Positions 40,125 through 48,360 of a stretch of 64,000 bases of DNA are shown one piece after another. The DNA is from JBEIFW01 sp046081125. GTDB lineage: Bacteria > Actinomycetota > Acidimicrobiia > Acidimicrobiales > Ilumatobacteraceae. The notes beneath the pieces are model-generated. The model worked only from the letters and a program-made list of their open reading frames with translations. It made no database searches and was not told the DNA's origin. The position numbers and the translations under genes were made by a program. The DNA lies in the NCBI GenBank assembly GCA_046081125.1, contig JBJTVH010000004.1:1-64000 (forward strand), in the 5' to 3' direction. The first letter of the stretch is position 1. Every line of letters begins with the position of its first letter.

Positions 40125-41422
40125 CTCCAGGGGGCCCGCTCCTTGTAGTTCCGCAGCAGGCTGCGGGAAACCACCATGTGGTGCACCTCGTCGGGCCCGT
40201 CGTAGAGCCGGGCGTAGCGGGCCTCCCGATACATCTTGTCGAGCGGCCGGTCCGAGGTGACCCCGAGGGCGCCGTGGACCTGGATCGCCCGGTCGACGAC
40301 GTTGTGGAGCATCTGCGCGCCGTGGAACTTGATGAGCGAGATCTCCATGCGGGCTTCCCCACCCTCGTCGAGGGCCCGGGCCGCGTCGAGCGTCATCAGC
40401 CGGTGACCCTGGATCTCGGCCGCGGACACGGCGATCATCTGCTGGATCGCACCCTTCTCTGCGAGCAGGGAACCGTGCGCGTACCGGGTGAGCGCCCGGT
40501 CGCACATGATCTCGAACGCCCGCTGCGCCTGACCGAGCCAGCGCATGCAGTGGAAGATCCGGCCCGGGCCGAGGCGCTTCTGCGAGATGAGGAATCCGCG
40601 ACCGCGCTCACCGAGCAAGTTCGACGCCGGCACGCGCACGTTGTCGTACACGACCTCGCAGTGCTGGCCCCCGACGTGGCCCATGGTCGGCACCGCCCGC
40701 TGGATCAGGTAGCCCGGGGTATCGGTCGGTACGAGGATCGCCGAGAACTGGAAGTGCTTCTCGTTGTCGGGGTCGGTCTTCGCGAACACCGTCGTGTACG
40801 CCGCCCGGCTCGCGCCCGACGTGAACCACTTGCGGCCGTTGATCACCCATTCGTCACCGTCGAGCACGGCGGTGGTCTGCATCTGCGTGGGATCCGAGCC
40901 GGCGACGGCCGGTTCGGTGAGCCCGACCGACGGGTAGATCTGGCCCTGCACCATCGGCAACAGGTACCGCTCGCGCTGCTCGTCGTTCGCGTACTGGTAC
41001 AGCATGATCGAGTCCTGCATCGAGGCCGTGCCCACCGTGACCTGACCGAACTCGCACCGGCCGATGATCTCGTTGAGCATCACCACGTCCATGAACGGCA
41101 GCCCCCCGCCACCGATCTCCGCCGGGTGGCCGAGCGCCCACAGGTCCCGGGACTTCGCCTCGGCCTTCAGGTCGGCCATGAGCCCGGAGTTGCGCCGACC
41201 GGCCATCGCGCCGGCGAGGCCGAGCCCGCGCACGCCCTTGGACGGGTCGTCCCCACGTTCCTCGGCCAACTCGTAGAGCTCCATCGGAAGCCCGGTCTCG
41301 GGATGCATCCCGGACTCGGCCTGCCGGTCGAGCTCATGTTCGGCGGGGATCACCACCCCGTCGATGAAGTCCTTCATGCGCCGGCGCAGTTCGCGCTGGG
41401 TCTCCGTCATGGCTGCGGTCAC
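40121..41422 (-). CDS. Acyl-CoA dehydrogenase family protein
   Basis: 433 residues from GTG 41422, favoured by AGGGGGG 4 nt upstream; ATG 41410 is the alternative. Motifs: GLTEPAVAGSDPTQMQT, WVINGRKWFTSGAS, AVPTMGHVGGQHCEVVYDNVRVPASNLLGERGRG, RLGPGRIFHCMRW, YDGPDEVHHMVVSRSLL. It shares the YDGPDEVH tail with the protein at 7747. It is probably co-transcribed with the AlkB-like gene through a CTGA overlap, an odd pairing of lipid oxidation and demethylation repair. Confidence 0.91.
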   Translation of the reverse strand: MTAAMTETQRELRRRMKDFIDGVVIPAEHELDRQAESGMHPETGLPMELYELAEERGDDPSKGVRGLGLAGAMAGRRNSGLMADLKAEAKSRDLWALGHPAEIGGGGLPFMDVVMLNEIIGRCEFGQVTVGTASMQDSIMLYQYANDEQRERYLLPMVQGQIYPSVGLTEPAVAGSDPTQMQTTAVLDGDEWVINGRKWFTSGASRAAYTTVFAKTDPDNEKHFQFSAILVPTDTPGYLIQRAVPTMGHVGGQHCEVVYDNVRVPASNLLGERGRGFLISQKRLGPGRIFHCMRWLGQAQRAFEIMCDRALTRYAHGSLLAEKGAIQQMIAVSAAEIQGHRLMTLDAARALDEGGEARMEISLIKFHGAQMLHNVVDRAIQVHGALGVTSDRPLDKMYREARYARLYDGPDEVHHMVVSRSLLRNYKERAPWS

Positions 41423-41486
41423 GTGGCCCCCCTGGTCAGGCCGCATCGTCGCGCATCGCCGCCCCCCGGCGGTGCATGACCGGCGA

Positions 41487-42713
41487 TCAGAAGTGCGTGG
41501 TGCACAACGGCGGTGGATCGCTGGCGACGAACCGGTCCAACCGGGCCAACGCCCCGGCCCTGCCCTCGACGATCCGCCCGGCCCGGCCGAGCGTCGAGGG
41601 CGAGGAACCGCCCAGCACCAGCGCGCCGAGATCGGCGACGTCGAGCACGACATCGGCCGGCGAGCCGCGTCGGGCGCGCCGGACCGCTGCGCCGTCCGGA
41701 CCCCCGTCGAGCACCCACCGGCCGGCCGCCCGCCCGGCCGGACGGGTGGGATCCACCACGTCGAGCACGAACCGGTCCTCGCAACCCCAACCCCGGGCGG
41801 ACAGCACGGCGGGCACGTCGAGGACCCGCAACCACAACGCGTCGACGACCGGCCCGAACCGCAACGCACGCGGGTCGTCCACCATCCACCACAACGGGTC
41901 GTCGAGGGCGACCGACGAGGCGGAGACGATCGGATGGAGATCGACCGACGCCAGGTACCGCCACAGTGCCGCTCGGCTCTCGGACGTGGTCGCCAGGAGC
42001 TCGTCGACCTCGATCACCCCACGCGGTGTCGCCCCCGACCACTCGGGCCGCGTGCGGAACGCGGCATAGCCATCGGGGGCGAGCACCCACTGCCGCTCGC
42101 TCGCCCCGTCGCGCAGTCCGACGGGATCGGCGAGCTCGCGCGCCTCCCACCACACCGCGGAGCGCGACAGCGTGCCGGGTACCTCGGCCCGCACCGCCTC
42201 GTAGACCGACCAGACGTGCCCCGCCGCGTCGGCGGCCGACGAACGCCGCAGGGGCACACCTTCGCCGACCCCGTCGCGCAACCGGCACCGGTCGGCCCGC
42301 ACGAGGACCTGACGGCTCGCCGGTCCGTAGCCGAACCGGCCGTAGATCGCCGCTTCGGACGCCCACAGCCCGGCGAGCGGGAACCCCTCGGCCACCGCAG
42401 CGTCGAGGTGGACGGCCATCATCGACCGCAGCAGGCCCCGGCGCCGGTGGGTCCCGGCGACGGTCACGGCCGCCGTGCCCAGCATCGGCACCGCCGCACC
42501 GCCCGGGACCGTCACCTCGAAGCGATAGCCGGCGATCGTCCCGACGATGCCGTGATCGCCGTCGACGGCGGCGTGGACCACCGCGTCGTCCCACACGGGC
42601 CGGCGCAGGGCGTCGGCCTCGGGAACCCGGTCGACGCCGAACCCGCGGAAGGCCTGCTCGAGGAACGGCTCGTACTCCGACGAAAGCTCGACGCTGCGCA
42701 CGACGGGGGGCAT
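41487..42713 (-). CDS. Eis-like GNAT N-acetyltransferase
   Basis: 408 residues from ATG 42713, the size of Eis. The first GNAT domain has AVTVAGTHRRRGLLRSMMAVHLD (acetyl-CoA loop) and ASEAAIYGRFGYGPAS with the Tyr region. A second GNAT-like domain and an SCP2-like C-terminal domain follow, and the chain ends ...CTTHF, giving the C-terminal carboxylate on Phe that acts as base in Mycobacterium Eis. Eis acetylates amines of aminoglycosides and some proteins. The natural substrate here is unknown. Confidence 0.86.
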   Translation of the reverse strand: MPPVVRSVELSSEYEPFLEQAFRGFGVDRVPEADALRRPVWDDAVVHAAVDGDHGIVGTIAGYRFEVTVPGGAAVPMLGTAAVTVAGTHRRRGLLRSMMAVHLDAAVAEGFPLAGLWASEAAIYGRFGYGPASRQVLVRADRCRLRDGVGEGVPLRRSSAADAAGHVWSVYEAVRAEVPGTLSRSAVWWEARELADPVGLRDGASERQWVLAPDGYAAFRTRPEWSGATPRGVIEVDELLATTSESRAALWRYLASVDLHPIVSASSVALDDPLWWMVDDPRALRFGPVVDALWLRVLDVPAVLSARGWGCEDRFVLDVVDPTRPAGRAAGRWVLDGGPDGAAVRRARRGSPADVVLDVADLGALVLGGSSPSTLGRAGRIVEGRAGALARLDRFVASDPPPLCTTHF

Positions 42714-42734
42714 CGGGGAATGCTCGCCCGTGGG

Positions 42735-42740
42735 TAGCGT
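42735..42740 (+). promoter_or_regulatory. Leaderless-type -10 hexamer for the AhpD-like gene
   Basis: TAGCGT ends 7 nt before ATG 42748. Confidence 0.5.
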
Positions 42741-42747
42741 GCGCGCC

Positions 42748-43116
42748 ATGGAGATTCACGGCCACGGCAAGGCGGTGCTCGACGCCCTCAACCCCGAGGT
42801 GCGCGCCCTTCGCCAGCACATCCCCGAGGTGTTCAAGGGCTTTGCGGCCCTGGCCGGCGCGGCGATGGCACCCGGGGCGCTCGACCGCAAGACCAAGGAA
42901 CTGATCGCGCTGGCCATCGCCGTCGTCGAGCACTGTGACGGCTGCATCGCCGCCCACGCCAAGGGCGCAGCGGCCGCCGGGGCGACCGAACCCGAGGTGG
43001 CCGAGGCGATCGGGGTCACGGTGCTGATGCACGGTGGCCCGGGCACCGTCTACGGCCCCCGGGCATTCGCCGCGTTCCAGGAGTACCTCGCCGCCCGACG
43101 TTCACCCGAGGCCTGA
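42748..43116 (+). CDS. AhpD-like carboxymuconolactone decarboxylase family protein
   Basis: 122 residues, a compact CMD domain. Cys63-x-x-Cys66-x3-His70 (EHCDGCIAAHAKGA) is the full AhpD redox signature, and GVTVLMHGGPGTVYGPRAFAAF is the C-terminal helix. It probably reduces peroxides or a disulfide partner. The first of a three-gene run with the thioesterase and ArfB-like genes. ATG 42748 is preferred over an upstream GTG because of the -10. Confidence 0.9.
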   Translation: MEIHGHGKAVLDALNPEVRALRQHIPEVFKGFAALAGAAMAPGALDRKTKELIALAIAVVEHCDGCIAAHAKGAAAAGATEPEVAEAIGVTVLMHGGPGTVYGPRAFAAFQEYLAARRSPEA

Positions 43117-43117
43117 G

Positions 43118-43930
43118 ATGGGGTTCGCCTCGGCCACAGCGGTCACCCGCGTCGACGAGCACACCTGGCTCGCCACCGTCGAGCCGGGTTGGGACATCAA
43201 CGGCAACGCGAACGGCGGCTACCTGCTGGCCATCGCCGGCCGGGCGATGGCCGAGGCTGCCGGCCGACCGGATCCCGTCACCGTCTCGGCGCACTACCTG
43301 AGCCCGGGCAAGGTCGGCCCCCTCGTCGTGCGCTGCGACACCGTCAAGGCCGGCAAGCGGTTCGTCACGCTGCGGGCGTCCGTCGCCACCGAGCAGGGCA
43401 CCCCGGTCCTCGCCGTGCTCGGTGCGTTCAGCGACCTGTCCCGGCCCGCCGACGCGCCGGAGTACATCGACGCCGATCTTCCCGAGCTCCCCGCCCCGCA
43501 GGACTGCGTACGCCAGGTCCAGGGCGAGGACGTCCACATCGCGTTCCGCGACCAGATCGAGATGCGCCTCCACCCCGACGATGCGGCGTGGATCGCCGGG
43601 CGGCCGAGCGGCCGATCCGAAATCCGAGGATGGTTCCGCCTGCGCGACGGCGAACCGATGGACGCCCTCACCCTGCTGCAGGCCGTCGACGCCTTCCCCC
43701 CGACGATCTTCAACCTCGACCTGCCGGCGGCGTGGACGCCCACGGTCGAGTTGACCGCCCACGTCCGGGCCCGACCCGTCGGCGATTGGCTGCGGTGCCG
43801 GTTCCGCACCCGTTACATCACGGGCGGGTTCCTCGAGGAGGACGGCGACGTGTGGGACGCCACCGGCCGCTTCGTGGCCCAGTCGCGTCAGCTGGCGCTG
43901 ATGCCTCGCCCCCCGGAGGCGGCAGGCTGA
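43118..43930 (+). CDS. Acyl-CoA thioesterase, hotdog (TesB-like) family
   Basis: 270 residues with two hotdog halves: WDINGNANGGYLLAIAGRAMAEAAG (first-half helix) and VTVSAHYLSPGKVGPLVVRCDTVKAGKRFVTLRASV, then YITGGFLEEDGDVWDATGRFVAQSRQLALM. It probably hydrolyses acyl-CoA. ATG 43118 starts one base after the AhpD-like stop, and its own stop overlaps the next gene. Confidence 0.87.
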   Translation: MGFASATAVTRVDEHTWLATVEPGWDINGNANGGYLLAIAGRAMAEAAGRPDPVTVSAHYLSPGKVGPLVVRCDTVKAGKRFVTLRASVATEQGTPVLAVLGAFSDLSRPADAPEYIDADLPELPAPQDCVRQVQGEDVHIAFRDQIEMRLHPDDAAWIAGRPSGRSEIRGWFRLRDGEPMDALTLLQAVDAFPPTIFNLDLPAAWTPTVELTAHVRARPVGDWLRCRFRTRYITGGFLEEDGDVWDATGRFVAQSRQLALMPRPPEAAG

Positions 43931-44322
43931 GCGATCTCGTCACCCCCGACGGCCTGGTCGTGCCCGACGCCGCACTGCACTGGACCTTCTCCCGCAGCGG
44001 CGGCCCGGGCGGCCAGCACGTGAACGTCACCGCGTCCAAGGTCGTGCTCCACTGCGACCTCGTCGCCGCCGACCTGCCGCCTCGCGTCCTGGCCAGGCTC
44101 GGCGCCGAGGTGCGCATCGTCGTCGATGCCCACCGGTCCCAGGCCCGCAACCGGTCCGACGCGCTCGAGCGCCTCGCCTCCCGGCTCGACGAGGCGAACC
44201 GGCCGCCGGCAGCGGCGCGCCGACCCACCCGGCCGAGCCGTTCGAGCGTCGAGCGTCGCCTCGAGGCCAAGCGCCGCACCGCCGCCCGCAAAGCCGATCG
44301 ACGCACCGATCTCGACCGCTGA
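43927..44322 (+). CDS. ArfB/RF-1-domain peptidyl-tRNA hydrolase-like protein, probable CTG start
   Basis: 131 residues from CTG 43927. WTFSRSGGPGGQHVNVTASKV contains the GGQ motif that hydrolyses peptidyl-tRNA; VDAHRSQARNRSDALERLASRL and a Lys/Arg-rich tail complete the ArfB/YaeJ layout for rescuing stalled ribosomes. The only upstream start is CTG, overlapping the thioesterase stop as CTGA; GTG 43960 would drop the conserved L-V-x-P-D-x-x-L lead-in. The second such CTGA overlap in the window. Confidence 0.86.
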   Translation: MSDLVTPDGLVVPDAALHWTFSRSGGPGGQHVNVTASKVVLHCDLVAADLPPRVLARLGAEVRIVVDAHRSQARNRSDALERLASRLDEANRPPAAARRPTRPSRSSVERRLEAKRRTAARKADRRTDLDR

Positions 44323-44375
44323 CGGCTCGGGCCCGCATGACGTGACCGGCACCGGGGCGCCAAGATGGCCGCCCC

Positions 44376-45629
44376 GTGCGCCTCGCCGTCCTCTGCCCCC
44401 ACTTCGCACCAGACCTGGCGCCGACGGGTGAGGTCATCACGCGGCTCGTGCACGAGCTCGCCGCCCGAGGCCACCGCATCGACGTCGTCACGGCCCTGCC
44501 CTGGTATCTGCACCACGACGTCGAACCGGGCTGGCGGGGACGGCCCGTGCGCCGCGAGCGCACGGACTGGGGGACCGTCACCCGGGTCCACCCGTTCCCG
44601 ACCGACAAACGCTCGATCCCTCGACGCGCGCTGGGGTTCGGCGCCTTCAGCGCGCTCGCCGGACTCGCTGCGGCAGCGGGTCCACGCGTCGACGTCGTGC
44701 TCGCGATGTCGCCGCCCCTCACCCTTGGCCTCACCGGCTGGGCAGCCGGGCTGGCGCGGCGGGCGCCGCTCGTGTTCAACGTGCAAGACGTGTTCCCCGA
44801 CGTCGCGGTGGAGGTGGGCGCCCTCACGAACCGGCGGGTGATCGACGCCGCCCGCCGGCTGGAGCTCGCCACGTACACCCGGTCGGCCGCAGTGACCGTG
44901 CTGTCGGAGGACCTGCGCGACAACCTCGTGGCCAAGGTCGGCCCGGGTCGCGCCCACCGGATCCGGGTGATCCCGAACTTCGTCGACGTCGACGCCGTAC
45001 GACCGGCGGATCGCATGACGCCGTACCGGCACGAACTCGTGATCCCCGCCCATCACACCGTCGTGCTCTACGCCGGGAACATGGGCTTCTCGCAGTCGTT
45101 GCCCTCCGTGGTGGACGTCGCCCGTCGGCTCGCCGACCGCCCCGTCACCTTCCTGTTCAACGGGGGCGGGTCCGCCCGCGAGGCGCTCGTCGAGGCGGCA
45201 GCCGGGTTGGCCAACGTGGTCTTCGCCCCCTACCAGCCCCGTGAGCGGCTGGCGGAGGTCCTCGCCACCGGCGACATCCACCTGGTCCCACTGCGCGCCG
45301 GGCTGGCGCGCAGTTCGGTGCCGTCGAAGACGTACTCGATCCTGGCCGCCGGTCGACCGCTCGTCGCCGCGATCGACGAGGGCACCGAGGTTGCGCGGGT
45401 GGTCACCGAGGCGAGGGCCGGGCTGGCGGTGCGCCCCGACGATCCGACCGCGCTGCAGGAGGCGCTCTGCTCCCTGCTCGACGACCCGTCCCGAGCCCAG
45501 GCGATGGGGGTGCGCGGGCGCGCCTGGGTCGAGCGGTGGCTGTCGCCCGCGGCGGTCGCCGAGCGGTACGAGGAACTGTTCGACGAGGTACGCCGTGCCG
45601 CACGGCGTGGACGGGGACGCCTCCGGTAG
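44376..45629 (+). CDS. GT4-family glycosyltransferase (WcaI-like)
   Basis: 417 residues of GT-B fold. MRLAVLCPHFAPDLAPTGEVITRLVHELAARGHRIDVVTA is the N-terminal Rossmann region, VVLYAGNMGFSQSLPSVVDVARRL the acceptor/donor hinge, and FAPYQPRERLAEVLATGDIHLVPLRAGLARSSVPSKTYSILAAGRPL the nucleotide-sugar site. Resembles WcaI-type exopolysaccharide transferases. It opens the envelope block. A CAAGAT hexamer, one base off TANNNT, ends 9 nt before GTG 44376. Confidence 0.87.
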   Translation: MRLAVLCPHFAPDLAPTGEVITRLVHELAARGHRIDVVTALPWYLHHDVEPGWRGRPVRRERTDWGTVTRVHPFPTDKRSIPRRALGFGAFSALAGLAAAAGPRVDVVLAMSPPLTLGLTGWAAGLARRAPLVFNVQDVFPDVAVEVGALTNRRVIDAARRLELATYTRSAAVTVLSEDLRDNLVAKVGPGRAHRIRVIPNFVDVDAVRPADRMTPYRHELVIPAHHTVVLYAGNMGFSQSLPSVVDVARRLADRPVTFLFNGGGSAREALVEAAAGLANVVFAPYQPRERLAEVLATGDIHLVPLRAGLARSSVPSKTYSILAAGRPLVAAIDEGTEVARVVTEARAGLAVRPDDPTALQEALCSLLDDPSRAQAMGVRGRAWVERWLSPAAVAERYEELFDEVRRAARRGRGRLR

Positions 45630-45632
45630 CGT
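45627..45632 (+). promoter_or_regulatory. Leaderless-type -10 hexamer
   Basis: TAGCGT overlaps the preceding stop and ends 9 nt before GTG 45642. Confidence 0.45.
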
Positions 45633-45641
45633 GTCCGACCC

Positions 45642-46457
45642 GTGGGCAATGCTTCTTCGAACCGGCCGTCCTCGACCAAGAAGGTGCAACGGGCCGCGCG
45701 GGCAGGCGGGCGCACCAAGGTGCGCTCGAACCGAGGCACGGTGTTCCCGGCGTCGGTCGCTGCCGTCGTGGTCGTCGGCGTCGGGCTGATCGCCTACGCC
45801 CGTCAGTCGTCCTCGTTGAACGAGCCGCCGACCGTCGAGCAGCACTGGCACATCGCGTTCGCCTTCAACAAGTGCGGCACCGAACTCGGCAAGATCCAGA
45901 ACAACAACGAGACCCAGGGCACCGACGACTTCCTGCTCTACCAGTCGAGCGGAATCCACACCCACGGCGACGGGGTGATCCACGTCCACCCGTTCTCCTC
46001 GGCCGGAACGGGCAAGAACGCGAAGCTCGGCACCTGGTTCAAGCAGGTCGGCATCAAGATCTCGGACGACAAGATCGAACTTCCCGAGGGCCTCGGCTCG
46101 ATGGCCCAGGACGAGCAGTGTCCGGCGACCGATGGCGGCTCGCCCAAGCCGGGCAAGCTCAAACTGCTCGTCTGGAACGACGCCGCGTCCACCGGGGATC
46201 CCGACGTGTACATCACCGGGTTCCCGGAAGTGCGGTTCACCAAGGACGGCATGGCGATGACGTTGGCCCTCATCCCCGACGGCGCCGACCTCGGCCCGCT
46301 CAAGCCGTCCTCGGCCGCGAACCTCGCCGAGCTTGGCGCAGTCGACCAGCCCACCTCGGCGACCACGACCACGACTGTGGCGGCGACGGCCACCACTGCG
46401 GCCACGACTGACGCATCGACCACCGCTGCGGCGACCACGACCACGACCAAGGGATGA
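45642..46457 (+). CDS. Membrane-anchored histidine-rich protein with Thr-rich tail
   Basis: 271 residues, family not named. A basic N-terminus, one membrane helix (VFPASVAAVVVVGVGLIAY) and an extracytoplasmic domain with HWHIAFAFNKCG and SSGIHTHGDGVIHVHPFSSAGTG, a spacing of histidines that suggests metal binding. The C-terminus is a low-complexity Thr/Ala tail that may be a glycosylated stalk. Proteins with the IHTHGDGVIH element occur in other actinobacteria without known function. Coupled by ATGA to the nucleotidyltransferase, so it may serve the envelope pathway. Confidence 0.7.
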   Translation: MGNASSNRPSSTKKVQRAARAGGRTKVRSNRGTVFPASVAAVVVVGVGLIAYARQSSSLNEPPTVEQHWHIAFAFNKCGTELGKIQNNNETQGTDDFLLYQSSGIHTHGDGVIHVHPFSSAGTGKNAKLGTWFKQVGIKISDDKIELPEGLGSMAQDEQCPATDGGSPKPGKLKLLVWNDAASTGDPDVYITGFPEVRFTKDGMAMTLALIPDGADLGPLKPSSAANLAELGAVDQPTSATTTTTVAATATTAATTDASTTAAATTTTTKG

Positions 46458-47449
46458 AAGCGGTCGTTCTCGTCGGTGGGTTCGGCACTCGCCTGCGGCC
46501 GCTGACGTACACCACGCCCAAGCCCCTGCTCCCGGTCGGCCATCGGCCGATCCTTGAGCTCGTCCTCGAGAACCTCGCCACCGCCGGCATCGAGGAGGCG
46601 GTGCTGTCGCTCGGGTTCAATCCCGGCGCCTTCACGGCCCGCTACCCCGAGCGACGCTGTGCCGGGGTCCGGCTCGACTACGCCGTCGAGCCCGAGCCGC
46701 TCGACACCGCGGGCGCCATCGGCTTCGCCGCCCGCCACGCCGGGATCGACGAAACGTTCGTCGTGGTGAACGGCGACATCCTCACCGACCTCGACGTCGG
46801 CCGGCTCCTCGCTGCGCACTGCGCCACTGGGGCCGAGGGCACGATCCACCTCACGCCGGTCGAGGACCCGTCCGGATTCGGCGTGGTGCCCACCGATGCC
46901 GCCGGCCGCGTGCTCGCGTTCATCGAGAAGCCACCACGCGACGAGGCGCCCACCAACTTGATCAACGGCGGCACCTACATTCTCGAGCCATCGACGCTCG
47001 CCCGGATCCCGACGGGCCGCAAGGTGTCGATCGAGCGGGAGACCTTCCCGGCGATGGTCGCCGACGGCGCGCTGTTCGCGCTCGCCACCGACGACTACTG
47101 GACCGACACCGGTCGACCCGATCTCTACCTCGCCGCCAACCTCGACGCCGTCGCCGGTCGCCGGCGCGGCGTTGCGCCGCAAGCGATCGGCGACGGCGCG
47201 ACGGTCGACGGCACGGTGGTCGACAGCGTGATCGGCGCCGGTTCGACGGTTGCAGCCGGTGCGCTGGTGACCGGCTCGGTGCTGCTGCCCGGGGTGTCGA
47301 TCGCCACCGGCGCCGAAGTCGTCGGCAGCTGCCTGGGGGCCGGCGTACGGGTCGGCGCCGGAGCACGAGTGGTCGACAGCGTGCTCGGTGACGGCGAGGT
47401 CGTCGCCGAAGGAACGACCGTCGCCGCCGAACGGCGTCCTCCCGCCTGA
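46454..47449 (+). CDS. Sugar nucleotidyltransferase (mannose-1-phosphate guanylyltransferase-like)
   Basis: 331 residues. KAVVLVGGFGTRLRPLTYTTPKPLLPVG is the nucleotide-binding loop, NGDILTDLD the metal Asp, and a left-handed beta-helix-like C-terminus follows (VDGTVVDSVIGAGSTVAAGALVTGSV). It makes an NDP-sugar, most likely GDP-mannose, which would feed the GMD homologue at 51202. ATG 46454 and the next ATG 47449 both overlap stops, showing an operon with neighbours on either side. Confidence 0.87.
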   Translation: MKAVVLVGGFGTRLRPLTYTTPKPLLPVGHRPILELVLENLATAGIEEAVLSLGFNPGAFTARYPERRCAGVRLDYAVEPEPLDTAGAIGFAARHAGIDETFVVVNGDILTDLDVGRLLAAHCATGAEGTIHLTPVEDPSGFGVVPTDAAGRVLAFIEKPPRDEAPTNLINGGTYILEPSTLARIPTGRKVSIERETFPAMVADGALFALATDDYWTDTGRPDLYLAANLDAVAGRRRGVAPQAIGDGATVDGTVVDSVIGAGSTVAAGALVTGSVLLPGVSIATGAEVVGSCLGAGVRVGAGARVVDSVLGDGEVVAEGTTVAAERRPPA

Positions 47450-48351
47450 TGCGCGCACTGGTCGTCGGCGGTGCCGGGTTCGTCGGCTCGCACCTCGTCG
47501 ATCTCCTCGTCACCGAGGGCGCGTCCGTCGACGTCGCCGACGACCTGTCGACCGGCTCGCTCGCAAACCTCGCCGAGGCCCGCGCCGCACGCGACCGCGA
47601 CCTGCGGATCCACACCCTCGACGCCCGCGGCGGCGAACTCGGCGAGCTCGCCGCCCGCCGGCCGCCCGACGTGGTCTTCCACCTCGCCCTGCCCCGCCAC
47701 CACGGCTCGACCGACCACGACGCCTTCGATCGGGCGGTCAACGGCACCGCCCGCGTCATCGAGGCCGCCGCACGAACCGGGGCGAAGGTCGTGGTGGCGT
47801 TACGCGCCCTCGACCTGTACGGCGCGGTCGCGCCGAAGGACCTTCCCGTCCGGGAGCACCGGCCGAGCGACTCGCCGGTCACCCTCGCCGGGCTGGCCAC
47901 ACGGACCGTGGTCGACCTGCTGACGATCGCTCGCGAACGGCGCCAGGTCGAGTTCACGGCACTCGCCTGCAGTTCGCTCTACGGCCCACGCCGGCGTGAC
48001 GGGGTCGTCGCCGCCTTCGCCGCCGCCGCGTCGTCCGGGGACGCCGCCCGGATCGACGGCGACGGCCGTCAGACCCGAGACCTGCTCCACGTCGACGACG
48101 CGGTCGACGCGCTGCTCCGCTCGGCTCGACGCGGCAGCGGACTCGTCGTGAACATCGGCACGGGTATCCAGACCGCCGTGCGAGACCTGCACCGGATGGT
48201 GTGCGGGGCCGGCGCCCCGGTCGAGCGGACACCGGAGCGCCCCGACGAGCCGGGACGGTTCGCACTGTCGCCGGTGCGGGCCCGTATTCACCTCGGCTGG
48301 GAGCCGTTCACCCCGCTGGCCGAGGGGATCGGGCGCCTCCTGGAACCTTGA
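47449..48351 (+). CDS. NAD-dependent epimerase/dehydratase
   Basis: 300 residues: MRALVVGGAGFVGSHLVDLLVTEG (NAD site), VVFHLALPRHHG, and RDLLHVDDAVDALLRSAR with a C-terminal substrate domain. The YxxxK pair of the extended SDR group is not obvious (the expected site reads TLAGLATRTVVDLL), so catalysis may differ or be lost. It is coupled to the sugar nucleotidyltransferase by a 1-base overlap. A role in nucleotide-sugar modification is inferred. Confidence 0.8.
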   Translation: MRALVVGGAGFVGSHLVDLLVTEGASVDVADDLSTGSLANLAEARAARDRDLRIHTLDARGGELGELAARRPPDVVFHLALPRHHGSTDHDAFDRAVNGTARVIEAAARTGAKVVVALRALDLYGAVAPKDLPVREHRPSDSPVTLAGLATRTVVDLLTIARERRQVEFTALACSSLYGPRRRDGVVAAFAAAASSGDAARIDGDGRQTRDLLHVDDAVDALLRSARRGSGLVVNIGTGIQTAVRDLHRMVCGAGAPVERTPERPDEPGRFALSPVRARIHLGWEPFTPLAEGIGRLLEP

Positions 48352-48360
48352 GCGAACCTG

